Shown here one piece after another: positions 24,881 to 36,240 of a stretch of 64,000 nucleotides of DNA. The notes beneath the pieces are model-generated. The model saw only the letters and a program-made list of their open reading frames with translations. It was not told the origin of the DNA and did not search any database. Numbering within the stretch: the stretch's first letter is position 1; every line of letters starts with the position of its first letter. The position numbers and the translations under genes are program-made. The stretch is from Loxodes magnus (lineage: Eukaryota > Ciliophora > Karyorelictea > Loxodida > Loxodidae): NCBI GenBank assembly GCA_946699065.1, contig CAMPDV010001765.1, forward strand, positions 39,082 through 103,081, read 5' to 3'.

Positions 24881-25379
24881 TTTATTTATATATAGATAAA
24901 AATTTGAAACTTTCAAATTTAGAAACGAAAAAATAAAAGGCAAAAACATAGAGAACTCAACAAAAAGCTTAAATAATATTAAAGCAATAAAGAATTTAAT
25001 TAATCAAAAAATTTGAATTAAAAGGAGTTAGAACTCTAATTAGCTGCAATAATTTTTTGAAAATTAGAGAATTAAGCATTTTTGTTTTATTATCAAACTT
25101 AAGTTAGGAAGATATTGAATTCTAAAAAAAGGAAAATAGAAGGAATTTATAAAAATTAGCCTTTTAAGTTAAATTTTTAGAAATCATATCATCATAAAAA
25201 TATGCTCCTTCTGGGAGTTTCAGAAAACAAAAAAACATAATCTCTCGATTAGTTAACTATGAAGCTTCAGATAGTACGATATGAAAGCTAAACTCATCAA
25301 ACATGGAGACTAAAAGATGCCATAAATAGTTACAACTTTAATCATAATAGGCTTAAAACGTTAACCATAAAATAAAATG
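24881..25379. other. Unassigned, possibly upstream part of an RT relic
   Basis: Moderately AT-rich sequence leading into a recognisable RT fragment. The stretch 25200-25379 has coding-like complexity but no motif I can place. Confidence 0.35.
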
Positions 25380-25560
25380 AAAAATTCAATCTTCTTCATA
25401 TGGAAGTACAAGTATTTGGCATAATAGGCATCCTATTCTTATTTTAAATTATTTACTAAAAATTTATGATAAAGCAATAACTAAACGACTTTTAAAATGT
25501 ATATACTAAAGAAATATTTCCATTCTTTCTAATTTGAATTTATAGCAATTCTAGACCATT
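25380..25560 (+). mobile_element. LINE reverse-transcriptase fragment
   Basis: The translation includes LLKIYDKAITKRL, nearly identical to LKIYDKALTKRL of the LINE at 56.6-56.9 kb. The preceding WHNRHPILI corresponds to its WKNWRPISL. The similarity continues for about 20 residues (CIYQRNIS). Only this section of the RT is present, between two inverted S2 elements. Confidence 0.7.
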
Positions 25561-25577
25561 AAAAAAAAAACTAAGAT

Positions 25578-25885
25578 TACAGAGCACGTAGCACTAGGAC
25601 AGCGCGCAGCTCTTTAATTAAAGTTCTTTAAAGTTTAAAAACGTAATACATTACATTCTTCCCTGTGCTAGCATCCCTTGGAAATTCTTGTCTCCTATAG
25701 GGCCAGGGTCGGAGTGTTTCCCTAAAGAGATCTTAATCTCAAGCATCGCTTAACATATTGTTGCTTGATGCCTCGGTCTTAACATACTTAACTCATGCCA
25801 AGATTCTTGTTCAGGTCTTCACGGGGTACTTCCTTGCACCAGAGTTTCTATCGATCACAGTGGAAGGATTTCTCCTCCCTATTTA
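25578..25885 (-). mobile_element. S2 SINE-like element, inverted copy
   Basis: Reverse complement of the 24.6-kb element with moderate divergence. The shared hairpin (AGAGCACGTAGCAC ... GCGCGCAGCTCT on the plus strand) is at the left, and GGGTACTTCCTTGCACCAG and CAGTGGAAGGATTT lie at the right. Together with 24574-24880 it makes an inverted pair flanking an RT fragment. Confidence 0.65.
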
Positions 25886-27279
25886 AAATAAATTATTAAT
25901 AAATTAGAAATATTTAATAAATTTATTTCATTGAGAGGATCACACTAAAAATATTAGCTAACAAATAGATTTAGAATATTTGCTTTATAGCATTTCAAAG
26001 AAATCTCTTTTAACCATCTTAATAGATTATATTATCTTAAAGACTAATTAAATCTCTAGAATCTTTTTACTATATACTGATACTAATTTTTTATATTATG
26101 GATATCTTACAATTACATCAAATTAAGTAAGTGAGCTTTATAAAGAAGCAGCTATGATCTTTTTCCTGCCACTCAATATTCTGGCGTTGTGATAAGATAT
26201 CTAGAAGAAAATAAAAGGCTCTAAAGATTTAATAATTGTGCAAAACTTTAATAGCACGAACCTTCGTGCAGATGAATTTTCAAATTCAATATAAAATGCC
26301 TAAGTATGGCTTTAAGTCACTGTCAATTATTTTTTACTGATTAAAATTTAGTATTAACTAGATAAAATGTGAATAAATTAATTTTTTAAGGAAAATTAAA
26401 AAAGGTATTGAATAAATTTAAATATTAATGAAAGGTCTTTAGTCTAAAAGGTGTAATTACTTATCTAGGATATAAATTAAGGGGATTTTAATATTATAAT
26501 TTCCATTGCACAGCAAAAATCTCTAATTTTAGAATAGCCTTCTAAGGAGCTACTTTAATATTATTTATATAAACAGTATCTGCATATATTTTAAAACACT
26601 ATAAGAACATTCATTCTATCTTAACCAGAGTTCTCAATAATATTACTTATAATTTCAGGATTTAAAGAAATGATAAATTAAATACTTAAGCGTAAAGCTT
26701 AAATCAAGAATGACTTAAATCTCCTTAATCAAATTTTAATTGATCCTGCTTTATCAATTTAAATTGACTATCTTTTTCACAGATAGAGGTATAGAAAATT
26801 TAAGCACTTTTACTATAAATTAGACTAATTTAGCTAATTAAATCATAATTCTGATTTTTTATTTCCATTTTCTAAGTATTTTTAATATAACTTGCTATAT
26901 CAGAAATGCTTAAGTAAAAGTCTTAAATTATACTAATCAAAGTTTAAACATAACACAATTTCATAGAATTTAACAATTAATTAAACTAAAAGTGAATTAA
27001 AAGTTCTTCTAAGAAAGTTTCTAAAGAAATAACTCATGTTTACGGTAAAAAGATATATCCATTACGTAGGAAATCAATAAATAATTTATGTTGTACTCCA
27101 GATTAACTAGTATATAGAAAGAAGATGTATAAACGGAGTGAAATCTTGGAGGATATTGCATTAGCTCAATAAAAAAGAACCCAAAAAATGCTTGGAATGG
27201 AACTCAGTTGAAGTAAGGTACCGTTAATAAACAGGTTTAACATAGATCGACTAGATATGTACTTAAAGAAGATGATCCA
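25886..27279. other. Unassigned, possible ORF2 remnant on the minus strand
   Basis: By analogy with the units at 41-53 kb, this position downstream of minus-strand ORF1 copy i should hold ORF2 remnants. A weak match near 26560-26620 resembles the RT thumb segment (FKTLCRMFTLPKVEYGG in the LINE), but it is too degraded to be firm. About 27040-27270 has higher G+C and no recognised identity. Confidence 0.3.
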
Positions 27280-28051
27280 ACATTTTGTTTGCTACTCCAA
27301 AAATATATTGTCTTATTTTCTTCTTTAGTCTCCAAATATGTAGCAATTTCTCTCTTGGTTCTTTTCTTAATTACAAAGTGACATCTCTTCTTGATTCTTT
27401 TTAATCTTTTTTATCAACTTAGATACAATTTCTATGGAAACCGCTTAGTTGACCACCTAGACTTAATTCTTTTATTTATTACAAAGCTGCCACTATTTTT
27501 TTATAATGTTTTTTAATTTTCTTAGTCTTATTGGAAAGATTCTTTTTCATTCTATTGAGTCATCAGTTACCTTTCTTTAGATTTAAAAAGGATATATGTA
27601 TATTTTCATCTGCAGCATGAATTAGATGTGATGTTTTAGTTATTTCAACTGTTATTCTAATTCATCAACATTTCTTTTTGCTCTAAAAATAATTTTGGAT
27701 TTTTTTTAATTAAAGCAAGGATTTATTCCTTGGGTAATTCGCAAATAGAATAATATGCTGTAAATCTTCTGACACTAATATCTACCTTTATTTTCTGTTT
27801 CTTTTGAATTATTTCTGTATCGGATTTGGAACTACGCTGATGCTAGTTTTCCTTTTGTGAAGGAATTAGATTAAGGGATTATTGTGGATGTTGCCTCTTA
27901 ATTTTCTAATTTTATTGCCTGCTAGCCAGTTGAAGGCCTAAAAAAGGTTGAAATTACTAAAATTTAGGCATGCTTGTAAAAAAGATGCTTCTGGCTTTTG
28001 CTCCTGTTTAGAGAAGGTTATGTAAAAATCCCTCTTGAAACCTTCTACCAT
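27280..28051 (-). mobile_element. gag-like ORF1 relic, copy i
   Basis: It starts with MVEGFKRDFYITFSKQEQKP at 28051 and matches the copy d start (MVEGFKSGFYTTSS). The frame remains open for about 250 residues when TAA/TAG are Gln and TGA is Trp. The coiled-coil and the knuckle are badly decayed (a CHF residue near 27385 is all I can place). Confidence 0.6.
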
Positions 28052-29395
28052 TTTTATAAAAACATAATAAACTTAAAAAATGCAAAGAAAAATTTTCATT
28101 TTATAATTTACTATAAAGAGCAACTTTACATAAACAAAGTCTAAAAAATTAAAATACTATATATTAGATAAATAAACCAAAAACAGTTATAATTTATAAA
28201 ATAAATAAAATATAAAAAATCTTATTTTTTTAATATTGAAATTAATCTATTTATAAATATATTTTTTTAGATAATTTTTAAATAATTTTTTAAATAACTA
28301 TGTCTTTAATTTTTAAATTAAAATATTATTTATTTACATTAAATGAAAATTAAATGATTTATAAATAAGTTTTTCTTTATTAAGAATTATTTTATAATTT
28401 TAGTCCTTAGTAAAATTTTTCTATATAAAAAATGCTATACATAAAAAGAAGTTTGTATTTAATCTATTTCTTATTTACTTCTCTGACACTATACTTATTA
28501 TTTTTATTGATAGTTTTCACCTATCTATTAATTTCAATTTTTCTTCCTTTAATATATTAATATATGATATTTTTTTGAATAATTATCTTATTCAATTTAA
28601 CATTTTTCTCTATTTTTGTATTACTCAGAATCATATTTTAATTTATTTTTCCTTTTATTACTTTTCTTATCATTACATTTTTTACGTTTTCTCTTACTTT
28701 AATAAATTTTAATTTTTGGAAATATCCAATTTTTTTGTCTTTTACCTATTTATATACTTAGATTTTCTTAAACTTCCTCTTTCTTTATTTAATTCACTTT
28801 TATTGTGATTATTCTTATTATTTATATTCTTTCTAGCATCCTTTCTGTTACTTTTCTCATTTCTTTCCTTTTTTGCTACAACGCTACTTTGCTTATTTAA
28901 TAATCTACTTTTATATTATTTCTCTCTTATTACTTATCCTAATCTCTTTTATAAATCTTTTATCAATTTTTTTTCCACATTCTCAAATTTATTTCTATAC
29001 ATAAATATTCTATACTCACAAACTCTAAGAAAAGCGAATTAAAAAATTTTATTAAATATCAAAATATTTATTATCCATTCTCATTGTTTTAAGCTATTTT
29101 AAATATTTTTATAAATTACCTTTCTTTTTTTAATTTCTCTTTAGACTATTTTACTATTATTTTTATAGCTTCTCTTATTTTATTGTAGGTTTCTTTCTAT
29201 TTGTATCTTTAAAATTTATATTTTTCATTTATTTTTCCTTTCTTTTTCTTCTTTGTATTTAGTTTTTTATTCTATTTTTATTTTTTTTAAACTAAATATT
29301 AAAAATAAACTTTTTTTTCATTTTTACTTTGAAGTCACTCAAAGTTTAAAATTGATTTTGAAGTTTCTTTTTTTATTTTCCTTTTATTATTATGT
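28052..29395. other. T-rich spacer
   Basis: About 1.3 kb of T/A-rich sequence with many TTTCTTTTT-like runs on the plus strand. No gene, RNA fold or shared repeat is recognised. Confidence 0.55.
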
Positions 29396-30331
29396 ATAAA
29401 AGAGTTTGTTCTTCTTGTAGGTATTTCAACCTATTTCCAACCTGCCTCTAGATTGCTCCAGAGGCTAAAATTAAATGTTCTTTTTCCATCCACTGTTCTG
29501 TCTTGCTTGTTCTTAAAGTCTCAAGTTCCTCTTCCATTACTATTTGCTTTTTTTCTTTTATAAATTCCCAAGAGCGTTCATTCAAAACTGTTCTTTATTC
29601 CTTCATAGTTTGAGCTGCTGCTACCTCTTCCTTTTCCTACTATTATATTTGCTTTTGCCAGTAACTCTGTTTGAAATTTAGGAATTTCCTACATTTCCTT
29701 CACAAGTGTTCTCCTGTGCCACAGTAATAACAGGGGTTAATTACTCGCTTGCATAAAGTCTTTTCAACTTTAATTTCTTCGATCTCTATCTTGTCATATT
29801 TCTAATTCCTTGATTCAGTTTACTTTTGCAATATTTGCTGATTTTCTACTAGCTGTGCTAATTTACTGTCAATTTCTCTGTATTTTTAATCTTGATCCTG
29901 GGATTAGCTGTTCTGACTCTGAGATGTTCCAGAAAACTCTTAGTTCTCTCTCCTGAGACATGAGTTTTGATTCGATTTCCTCTTGTTAGTTTAGATTCTC
30001 CATTAGTTTGCCATTGCTCTTTTTCAGTTTCCTGATCTCTTCCTGGTAGTTTAGTGCCACTTTGATGAGCTATTTAATACTCATCTGGCGAGAAAGATTA
30101 GAGTCTGAGATCTTTTAGTGAAGAATATACTTCATCAGCTTCTTTGGTTTCTCTTAATAGGTTGGAGTTATTGCATTTTGTTGTCTACTGAGCTTATTTC
30201 TGTTCCTCTCCAGATTATTGGTATTAAGAAAAAGATTAGGATTGAGAAAAAGAAGACTATCCAAGATTGGTTTTAGATTTCTGCTCCAACTTTTTGGAGG
30301 TGTTGCAGAAACCTCTTTTGAATCGTTCCAT
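29396..30331 (-). mobile_element. gag-like ORF1, copy c, with intact CCHC knuckle
   Basis: It starts with MERFKRGFCNTSKKL at 30331, followed by a Ser/Gln-rich linker, a coiled coil (MSIKQLIKVALNYQEEIRKL, then EEIESKLMSQERELRVFWNI), and a perfect zinc knuckle CYYCGTGEHLWRKC at 29691-29732. The Trp of the knuckle is TGA (29700-29702). The sequence continues into KFLNFKQSYWQKQ and a Glu-rich C-terminus. Frame changes between the N-terminus, coiled coil and knuckle (a 2-bp loss relative to copies d and j) indicate a pseudogene. The family role is nucleic-acid chaperone of a retroposon, by analogy with other gag-like ORF1 proteins. Confidence 0.75.
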
Positions 30332-30740
30332 TTAATATTTTTTAACTTTCATTTTTAAAAAATTATTTCTTTTTTATCTTAAAATATTTTAAAGCTTTTT
30401 TAAATAAAGCTTGCTTTTAATATTGTTTGATAAGCTAGATAAAAATAAACATTTAACATTTTTTCCTATTAAAGCAAAATTATTTTATTTTATAAATCTA
30501 AATTATTCTCTATTTCTTTTCCTTCTAATTTTCTCAACTATTTAATTTTTTAGTTCATAAGGTTTAATTAGAATTTTTTTGTTTATTTATTAATTATTTA
30601 AAATACGATATTGAGAGCTTAAAATAAAATTAAAATCTTAGAAAATACTAAAATACCTAATTTAAAAAATTATATTAATGTTTTTCTTTTTATTTTTTCA
30701 ATCTCAATTAAGACAGTATTAAAAAAAATGTAATGATATT
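30332..30740. other. AT-rich spacer
   Basis: A/T-rich sequence lying between the start of copy c and the decayed repeat array. Nothing recognised. Confidence 0.45.
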
Positions 30741-31402
30741 TAATGTAATCTAAATATATTTTTCTATGTCTAATTATTAAATTTTAAATAACTTATCTTA
30801 TTTACGTCCTACATTTCATTTTTCAATTTAAATTCACAATCTTCATTTTTACATTAAATTTCAATAAATCCTCTTAAATTTCATTATTAATATCTACTTA
30901 TTTTCTTCATTTTCAAACTAACATTTAATATGCAATCTCGTTTTCACTTTAAATGTAAAATTACCAGCTTTATTTTAATTAATTGTCAAATTGCTCTTTA
31001 ATTTTAATAAAATGTCAATCTATTCTCTTCATTTTAATTTTTATTTAATTTTACCTTCTTTAATGCTACTATAAATGTAAACCTGCTCTCTTCAATGCCA
31101 TTATAAATTTCAATTTACCCTTAAGTATCATTATAAATTTGAACTTACAAGCTTCATCTTCTCATTAAATATCAACTTACTATCTTAATTTTCCAATTAA
31201 AGGTCAATTTACCAGCTTTATTTTCACATTAAATGTCAATTACGTTCTTTATTATCTAATTAAATGCCAATTTACGTTATTTTTTAATTTATAATATTAT
31301 CTTACATGCTTTACTTTACATTAATATATTTCTTACTATCTTTTTGTATAATGTTTAGTATCTATTTTGCCTTATACTATTCTTTTATTAAGATTTTCTT
31401 AC
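30741..31402 (-). repeat. Decayed 33-bp-type repeat array
   Basis: On the minus strand, units of about 29-33 bp beginning GTAA or a variant and ending in AAG-like triplets follow one another about 20 times, for example GTAAATTGACCTTTAATTGG and GTAATTGACATTTAATGTG. They correspond to the GTAAGTTTGGAATTTAAAAT units of the RING gene, but have many substitutions and indels. The array sits directly downstream of a UBL relic, in the same order as in the RING gene. Confidence 0.75.
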
Positions 31403-32250
31403 TGATTTCAAATTGCAAAAAATCACCATTTTCAAATCCATAGAAGACATTATTTAATTATTTTTTAATTCATTAGTATTCTTTAATTTATTTAAGTTAA
31501 ATAAGATATTCCTTTGTTATTTTATTTTTACTTTTACCTTTTATTTAGTTGCTTCTTTTTTGTTTTCAATTTATTCAAATTTATAATTTGGTGATATTAT
31601 GATTATTGATAAAGTTTGATTTGGATATTTCTTATTTTAATAATTCCTCTTTAGAGTCTAGGTACTTATATTTCTTATGACAATATTCTTAGAATGTTTC
31701 CTTAGTTTTGCTTTTCTTTTATTAACTTTAAAATTTCTTGTCTCAACTCAGAAATATAATTTTAAATCATTTGCTAGCTTAAATAACTTGATTCATATTG
31801 CTTTTCATATAAGTTAGTTCCTCATATACATTGGTAGATAACTTTGAATTATATTTAATGGAGTTTTATAAATCAGTTATTAACTATTAAATTTTCGATT
31901 CCATTCTTTAAATGTTTACTAGTATTAATAATGATTTCCTTCTTACTCCATCAGTTATTATAATAATTTATAGAAACTTACTTATTATTTTATATCTTTA
32001 CTTGTCTATTTCATCTCTTTTTATAAAGTAGTGTTATCCTTTTATACATAGATATTGAGATTATATTCAATTTAATAAATTAAATAAAATTAATTTATTG
32101 ATTAGCCAGCTATGTTTAAGCTTTAGTAAATATAGCGTTTTGATTTTCTAATATAGACATATTTTCTAGTGCCACCTTTAACTCTAAAAGTCCCAGAAAC
32201 TAACTTTTCTCTTGTAACTAAGAAGGCCATGTCAAATGCACTTTCTAGCT
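31403..32250 (-). pseudogene. Decayed paralogue of the RING/UBL/repeat gene
   Basis: Minus-strand sequence aligns with 7370-8175 of the RING gene: an ACTAGAAAATATGTC start, the coiled coil with TAATGTATATGAGGAACT-type stretches (ACCAATGTATATGAGGAAC near 31820), and the end of the ubiquitin-like domain at about 31405-31450 (TCTTCTATGGATTTG against TCATCCATAAAAATAG). Frameshifts are many. The RING part is missing: at about 32250 the homology stops and the 3' end of ORF1 copy j begins, so a retroposon junction has replaced it. Confidence 0.75.
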
Positions 32251-32259
32251 ATTTATTAA

Positions 32260-33251
32260 TAACACTTAATATTAATATAAATATTAAAATAATTAAGTTT
32301 GGGAATTTTCGAGGATTTTCACCTCTCATGCCGATCCCAGATTGCTCCGGGATTAAAAAAGGTTTATAGGTCTCTACTCCTCTCCCACCCATTTGTTCTT
32401 GTTGTCTCTAACTATGTCTTCAGTTCAACAAAGGTTTCTTCCTATAAATATTTCCAAGCTAGTTCATGAATAGTCTCTCTCTAATTTTCCTTTATTATAG
32501 TTGTCTCATTTTCTTTTGCTACGCTTACTGTTTTCTCTATTTCTCTATTTTCTCCAATACTGGTTCTTAAAGTTTAGGAATTATTTACTTCTTCTTCAAA
32601 GGTGTTTCTCTGAATTACAGTAGTAGCACTTTTTAACTAATTTGATTGGCTTAGCCTTCTTCTTCTTGTCAATTACCTCTATCAGCATTGGATCGCCTCT
32701 TTGCTCATTAAGTTTCGTTTGCTGTTGCAGCTTCTCTTCTATTTCTCCAAGCTTGTTGCCTAGCTCCGTCTGTTTCTATTGCTAATTTTAGGATTAGCAG
32801 TTCTGACTCTGTGATATGTTCCAAAATGCACTTAATTCCCTTTCTTAGGACATAAGTCTTGACTCGATTTCCTCTTGCTTGTTCAAGTTCTCCATTAGCC
32901 TGTCGTTGTCCTTCTTTAGTCTCTTAACCTCTTTCTGGAGGTTTAGTACAACTTGGATGAGCTGTTCCATGCTCATCTGGCCAGAAGGATTAAATTCCGA
33001 CACCTCCTGGTGTAAAGCAGACTTTGCCTGCTTTCTAGGCTTCTTTAGTGAAGTCGGTGTTTCAATATGCTTGCTTTTTGAGCCTTATTCTGTTCTTCTT
33101 GTTAAATTCCAGGTTGTTAAGGTTGTTAATATTAAGAAAAAGGTTAAAGTTGTTCAGAAGACGACATCCAAGAAGTGGTTTCCTGCTTCCTCCCTTCCTT
33201 TTTAGCTTAGGAAGAGGTGGTATAGAAGCCTTTCCTGAAACCTTCAACTAT
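32260..33251 (-). mobile_element. gag-like ORF1 relic, copy j
   Basis: Best preserved coiled-coil copy. KSALHQEVSEFNPSGQMSME leads into LIQVVLNLQKEVKRLKKDND, then RELSAFWNISQSQ, then a knuckle CYYCNSEKHLWRRS at 32587-32628 in which the last Cys is Ser and the Trp is TGA (32596-32598). The start codon equivalent at 33251 is ATA instead of ATG, and the N-terminal segment is in another frame. It is therefore dead. Its 3' end abuts the RING paralogue relic. Confidence 0.75.
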
Positions 33252-33543
33252 TTTATTTTAAATAAAACACTTAATATTTCTATTTCTCTTATACTTATTT
33301 TTAGTACAGATATAAAAGATGATATGCTAACGAGGTAACAACATTGGAGATTTCTCCAAGTCCCGAAATCTCCTTAATAAGGTTGTCATTTAAAATCTCG
33401 GACTAATTTTTAATCTATACATGGAAGATTTTTTAATATGTTATTTGCTATAAACTAACAATCTTAAATTATAATTTTTATAATTATATATGTTTTTATT
33501 AATAGATCTATCTACTATAAATAATTAAATAATAAATAAATTG
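33252..33543. other. Short AT-rich spacer
   Basis: Spacer between ORF1 copy j and the S3 element. A short GC-richer patch at 33330-33410 (GAGATTTCTCCAAGTCCCG) forms an imperfect inverted repeat with GAAATCTCC but is not further assigned. Confidence 0.4.
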
Positions 33544-33895
33544 AATTATAGAGCGCATACCACTCTGTTGGTGCGCAGCTCTTTAAATTAATTTTATTTA
33601 ATGTCGAAAAATAAAATTTTATGGGTCTCTCTATCCTTGTTTTCTCCTCCTGCAGTACGTCCCTGTAATTTTTCCTTCCAAAGCATAGGATGCAATGTGC
33701 GGTTACGGGTACATCTTTCCCCGACCTATGATGAAAAAAGTTTTCTCCTGACATTCAGATTTCTCCAGCTTGTTGAATCTTTTTTCTCTTGTTATTGGTT
33801 TCTCTTTTTCCGATTTATCCTCAGTCCGCGCTCATTTTTTAGTTGCCTTGATGGGACTCCAAGAAGCATCCGAAGGAAAGGGCTTTCAACCCTAT
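33544..33895 (-). mobile_element. S3 SINE-like element, inverted copy
   Basis: Reverse complement of 19456-19812 along its whole length with few differences, including the hairpin (AGAGCGCATACCACTCTGT ... GGTGCGCAGCTCT) and the shared ATTTATT-rich tail on its left. The two copies are the closest SINE pair in the window. Protein frames crossing it on either strand are fortuitous. Confidence 0.75.
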
Positions 33896-34244
33896 TTAAA
33901 ATATATATAATATAAGCAATTTGAAAGTATTTATTTATAGAATTTAACTTTATTAAGCTTATTCGATAGATTAATAATAGCTAATCTAATATAAATTATT
34001 ATTACATTTATATTGCTTATATTTTGCCTCTAATTAAGGTTTAAATTTATTTAACTTAGCTTTCAATTAAATTTTTTAGAACAAATTAATGAAAGTTAGG
34101 AAAATAGTTTAGTGACTACTTATTTTTAAAATTAAAGAATAAAATAAATAAAAACTATTTTTTTATTTTCATTTATTGTAATTCTAAATCTGAATAATTC
34201 TGTTTAAATTATGAAAAAAAAAGTTACTTTTTAAGACAAAATTA
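33896..34244. other. AT-rich spacer
   Basis: A/T-rich sequence upstream of the first tRNA gene. Nothing recognised. Confidence 0.5.
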
Positions 34245-34317
34245 TACAGACAGCGGGGATCGAACCCACGACCTACTGCGTGTCGAGCAGTCGTCATAGC
34301 CACTAGACCATGTCTGC
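34245..34317 (-). tRNA. tRNA-Val-like (anticodon GAC), unusual C33
   Basis: The minus strand folds as a complete cloverleaf. The acceptor is GCAGACA with TGTCTGT and discriminator A. The D arm is GTC/GAC with an AGTGG loop, the anticodon stem is ACTGC/GCAGT, and the T arm is GTGGG TTCGATC CCCGC. The seven-base anticodon loop is TCGACAC, which puts GAC at 34-36 but C at position 33 instead of the near-universal T. The D arm and AGGTC variable region resemble eukaryotic tRNA-Val. It is GC-rich against the AT background and has no intron. Identity is less certain because of C33. Confidence 0.75.
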
Positions 34318-35230
34318 GATATTATTTTATTGTTAGATAAAATAAAAATAAATTATAAAGCTTAATCTTAAATCTATCCATGCTAATTAATTAAAATAAT
34401 AGAAATTAAATAACAAAAGCAAAATTTATTATTTTAAATGTGATTATTCAGCTAACAAAATAAATAATTTATCTCTTATTTAAAATTTACTTTTAGGTAT
34501 CAAAATGAAAACATTATAATTAAAAAAAGGAAAAAGTGTATAATTATTTGTCTTAACTTTAATATAGTAATCAAAAGTAAAGATTATTAACTATTTTATT
34601 TATTATTCTTAGAAATACCTTGATAGCAACTATTAAAAACTTATTTATATTAATAAAATTTACTTTCACTATTTCAGAAATTAATCTAAATTAATATTCT
34701 CTTATTTAATTTTAACAATATAATGTATAAAAATTTTTATTTTTTCAGTTCTAAAATTTATTTGGTTATTAACAAACATCGAAAATAAATAATTAAGAGA
34801 CTAGATTATTTAAATAAAGATAAAAGCAAAATAATAATAAAAAAACTAAAATTTAATTAAGTTTTTGATTTTTATAAGGAAAGTTCAATAATAATAAAAT
34901 AGATAATTGAAGATTCACTAATTTCATAATATAAGCAAAACAATCAAATAGCATCTTAATGCTATTTATATAAAAAGAAAAAATATATTTGAAGAAGGTA
35001 GAAAGATTTTATTAATAAACTAAATATTTATTGTAAACATTTTATATCTATAATAAATCATATTAAATACTCTTGCTAACAAATTTTTAGCAATTTTGAG
35101 AATAAATCTTCTAAAATTATCAAGATTAAACATATTTTAAACTTGATTTAATTAAAAAATAGATAACAAGATTAAAAGAGTATACTGAAATTTTAAAGTT
35201 TTTAAACTTTTCCCCATATAATTTTTATCT
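34318..35230. other. AT-rich spacer between tRNA genes
   Basis: A/T-rich with no motif. No pol III terminator analysis is decisive because T runs are everywhere. Confidence 0.5.
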
Positions 35231-35303
35231 GCCGAAATAGCTCAGTAGGGAGAGCGTTAGACTGAAGATCTAAAGGTCCCCGGTTCAATCCCGGGTTTCG
35301 GCA
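35231..35303 (+). tRNA. tRNA-Phe (GAA)
   Basis: Complete cloverleaf: acceptor GCCGAAA/TTTCGGC with discriminator A, D arm GCTC...GAGC, anticodon stem TTAGA/TCTAA with loop CTGAAGA (anticodon GAA), variable AGGTC, T arm CCCGG TTCAATC CCGGG. A-box and B-box consensus are good. It is followed at once by a T7 run that can serve as a pol III terminator. No intron. Confidence 0.95.
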
Positions 35304-35456
35304 TATTTTTTTAAAATTATTTTAAAATGATAATAAATATAGTTTTTAGTATATAAGAATATTTTCTAAAAATAATAAATAAATAGATTCAAAAATTTTT
35401 AGTAGTAAGAATAAAAAACAATCTATTTATAATAAATGCTGCAAAACAGTTTATAA

Positions 35457-35536
35457 GACAGTGTGGCCGAGTGGTCTAAGGCGCTAGCTTAAGGCGCTAG
35501 TCTTTCGGGGCGTGGGTTCAAATCCCACCGCTGTCA
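35457..35536 (+). tRNA. tRNA-Leu (AAG)
   Basis: Type II tRNA with acceptor GACAGTG/CGCTGTC and discriminator A, anticodon stem CTAGC/GCTAG with loop TTAAGGC (anticodon AAG), a variable arm TCTTTCGGGGC and T arm GTGGG TTCAAAT CCCAC. A T5 run follows. It lies 153 bp downstream of tRNA-Phe on the same strand. Confidence 0.93.
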
Positions 35537-36240
35537 TTTTTGTGGTTTAACATTATTTACAATAATTTAAAATAGATTCTATTATTAAGATCTCAATTTT
35601 AATTATTTATCATTTTTTTCTAGTTTACTAATTTTATTCTCTTTAATATAAATTCATACTAAAAATAATAAGGAATCTAAAAATAATATTTTAAAGTCGC
35701 TCATTATGTGTATAATTACTAGTATCTGAATTATCCCTTTTAAAAATTATTATATTTTTATCTATTTAAATGAGATTAGAATCATCCAAATTTTTAAGAG
35801 AATAGTTAAAAATTTATACTTCTTTTATGATTTTCTTTTAGTATTATTATTCTAAATCTAAATTTAAAATATAACAACTTTATAGAACCCTACTCATAAA
35901 GAATTTTAATAAATGTTTTTAATGATTAACAAAAATATTTTTATTAAGATATAGTTATCATCTCAAGATTTAAAAGCTTTATTATTTATCTCACAATTTC
36001 CTTAGATATATATAATATTTTTAATTTTTATTTAAAACTAAATTTCAATAGATTTTAGATAAACTTCTTTAATTTAAATTGATCACTGTCCTTTTCAATA
36101 AAATCTATTTTTTCTGATTTTTAGAAATTTCCGGCTTATGAATATTTTTTTTGCCTTACTAGTTGCAAATAAATTGCTTTTAACTTTGATAATACTTTAT
36201 TCTAATTTGTTTGGCTTGAGCTTGCTTTTTCTTATTTACT
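35537..36240. other. AT-rich spacer
   Basis: A/T-rich DNA between the tRNA-Leu gene and the kinase relic. Nothing recognised. Confidence 0.45.

Noticed and set aside
33048..33338. Plus-strand proteins across 32.9-33.3 kb
   Set aside because: They are antisense to ORF1 copy j, whose coiled coil and zinc knuckle on the minus strand are recognisable in several paralogues.
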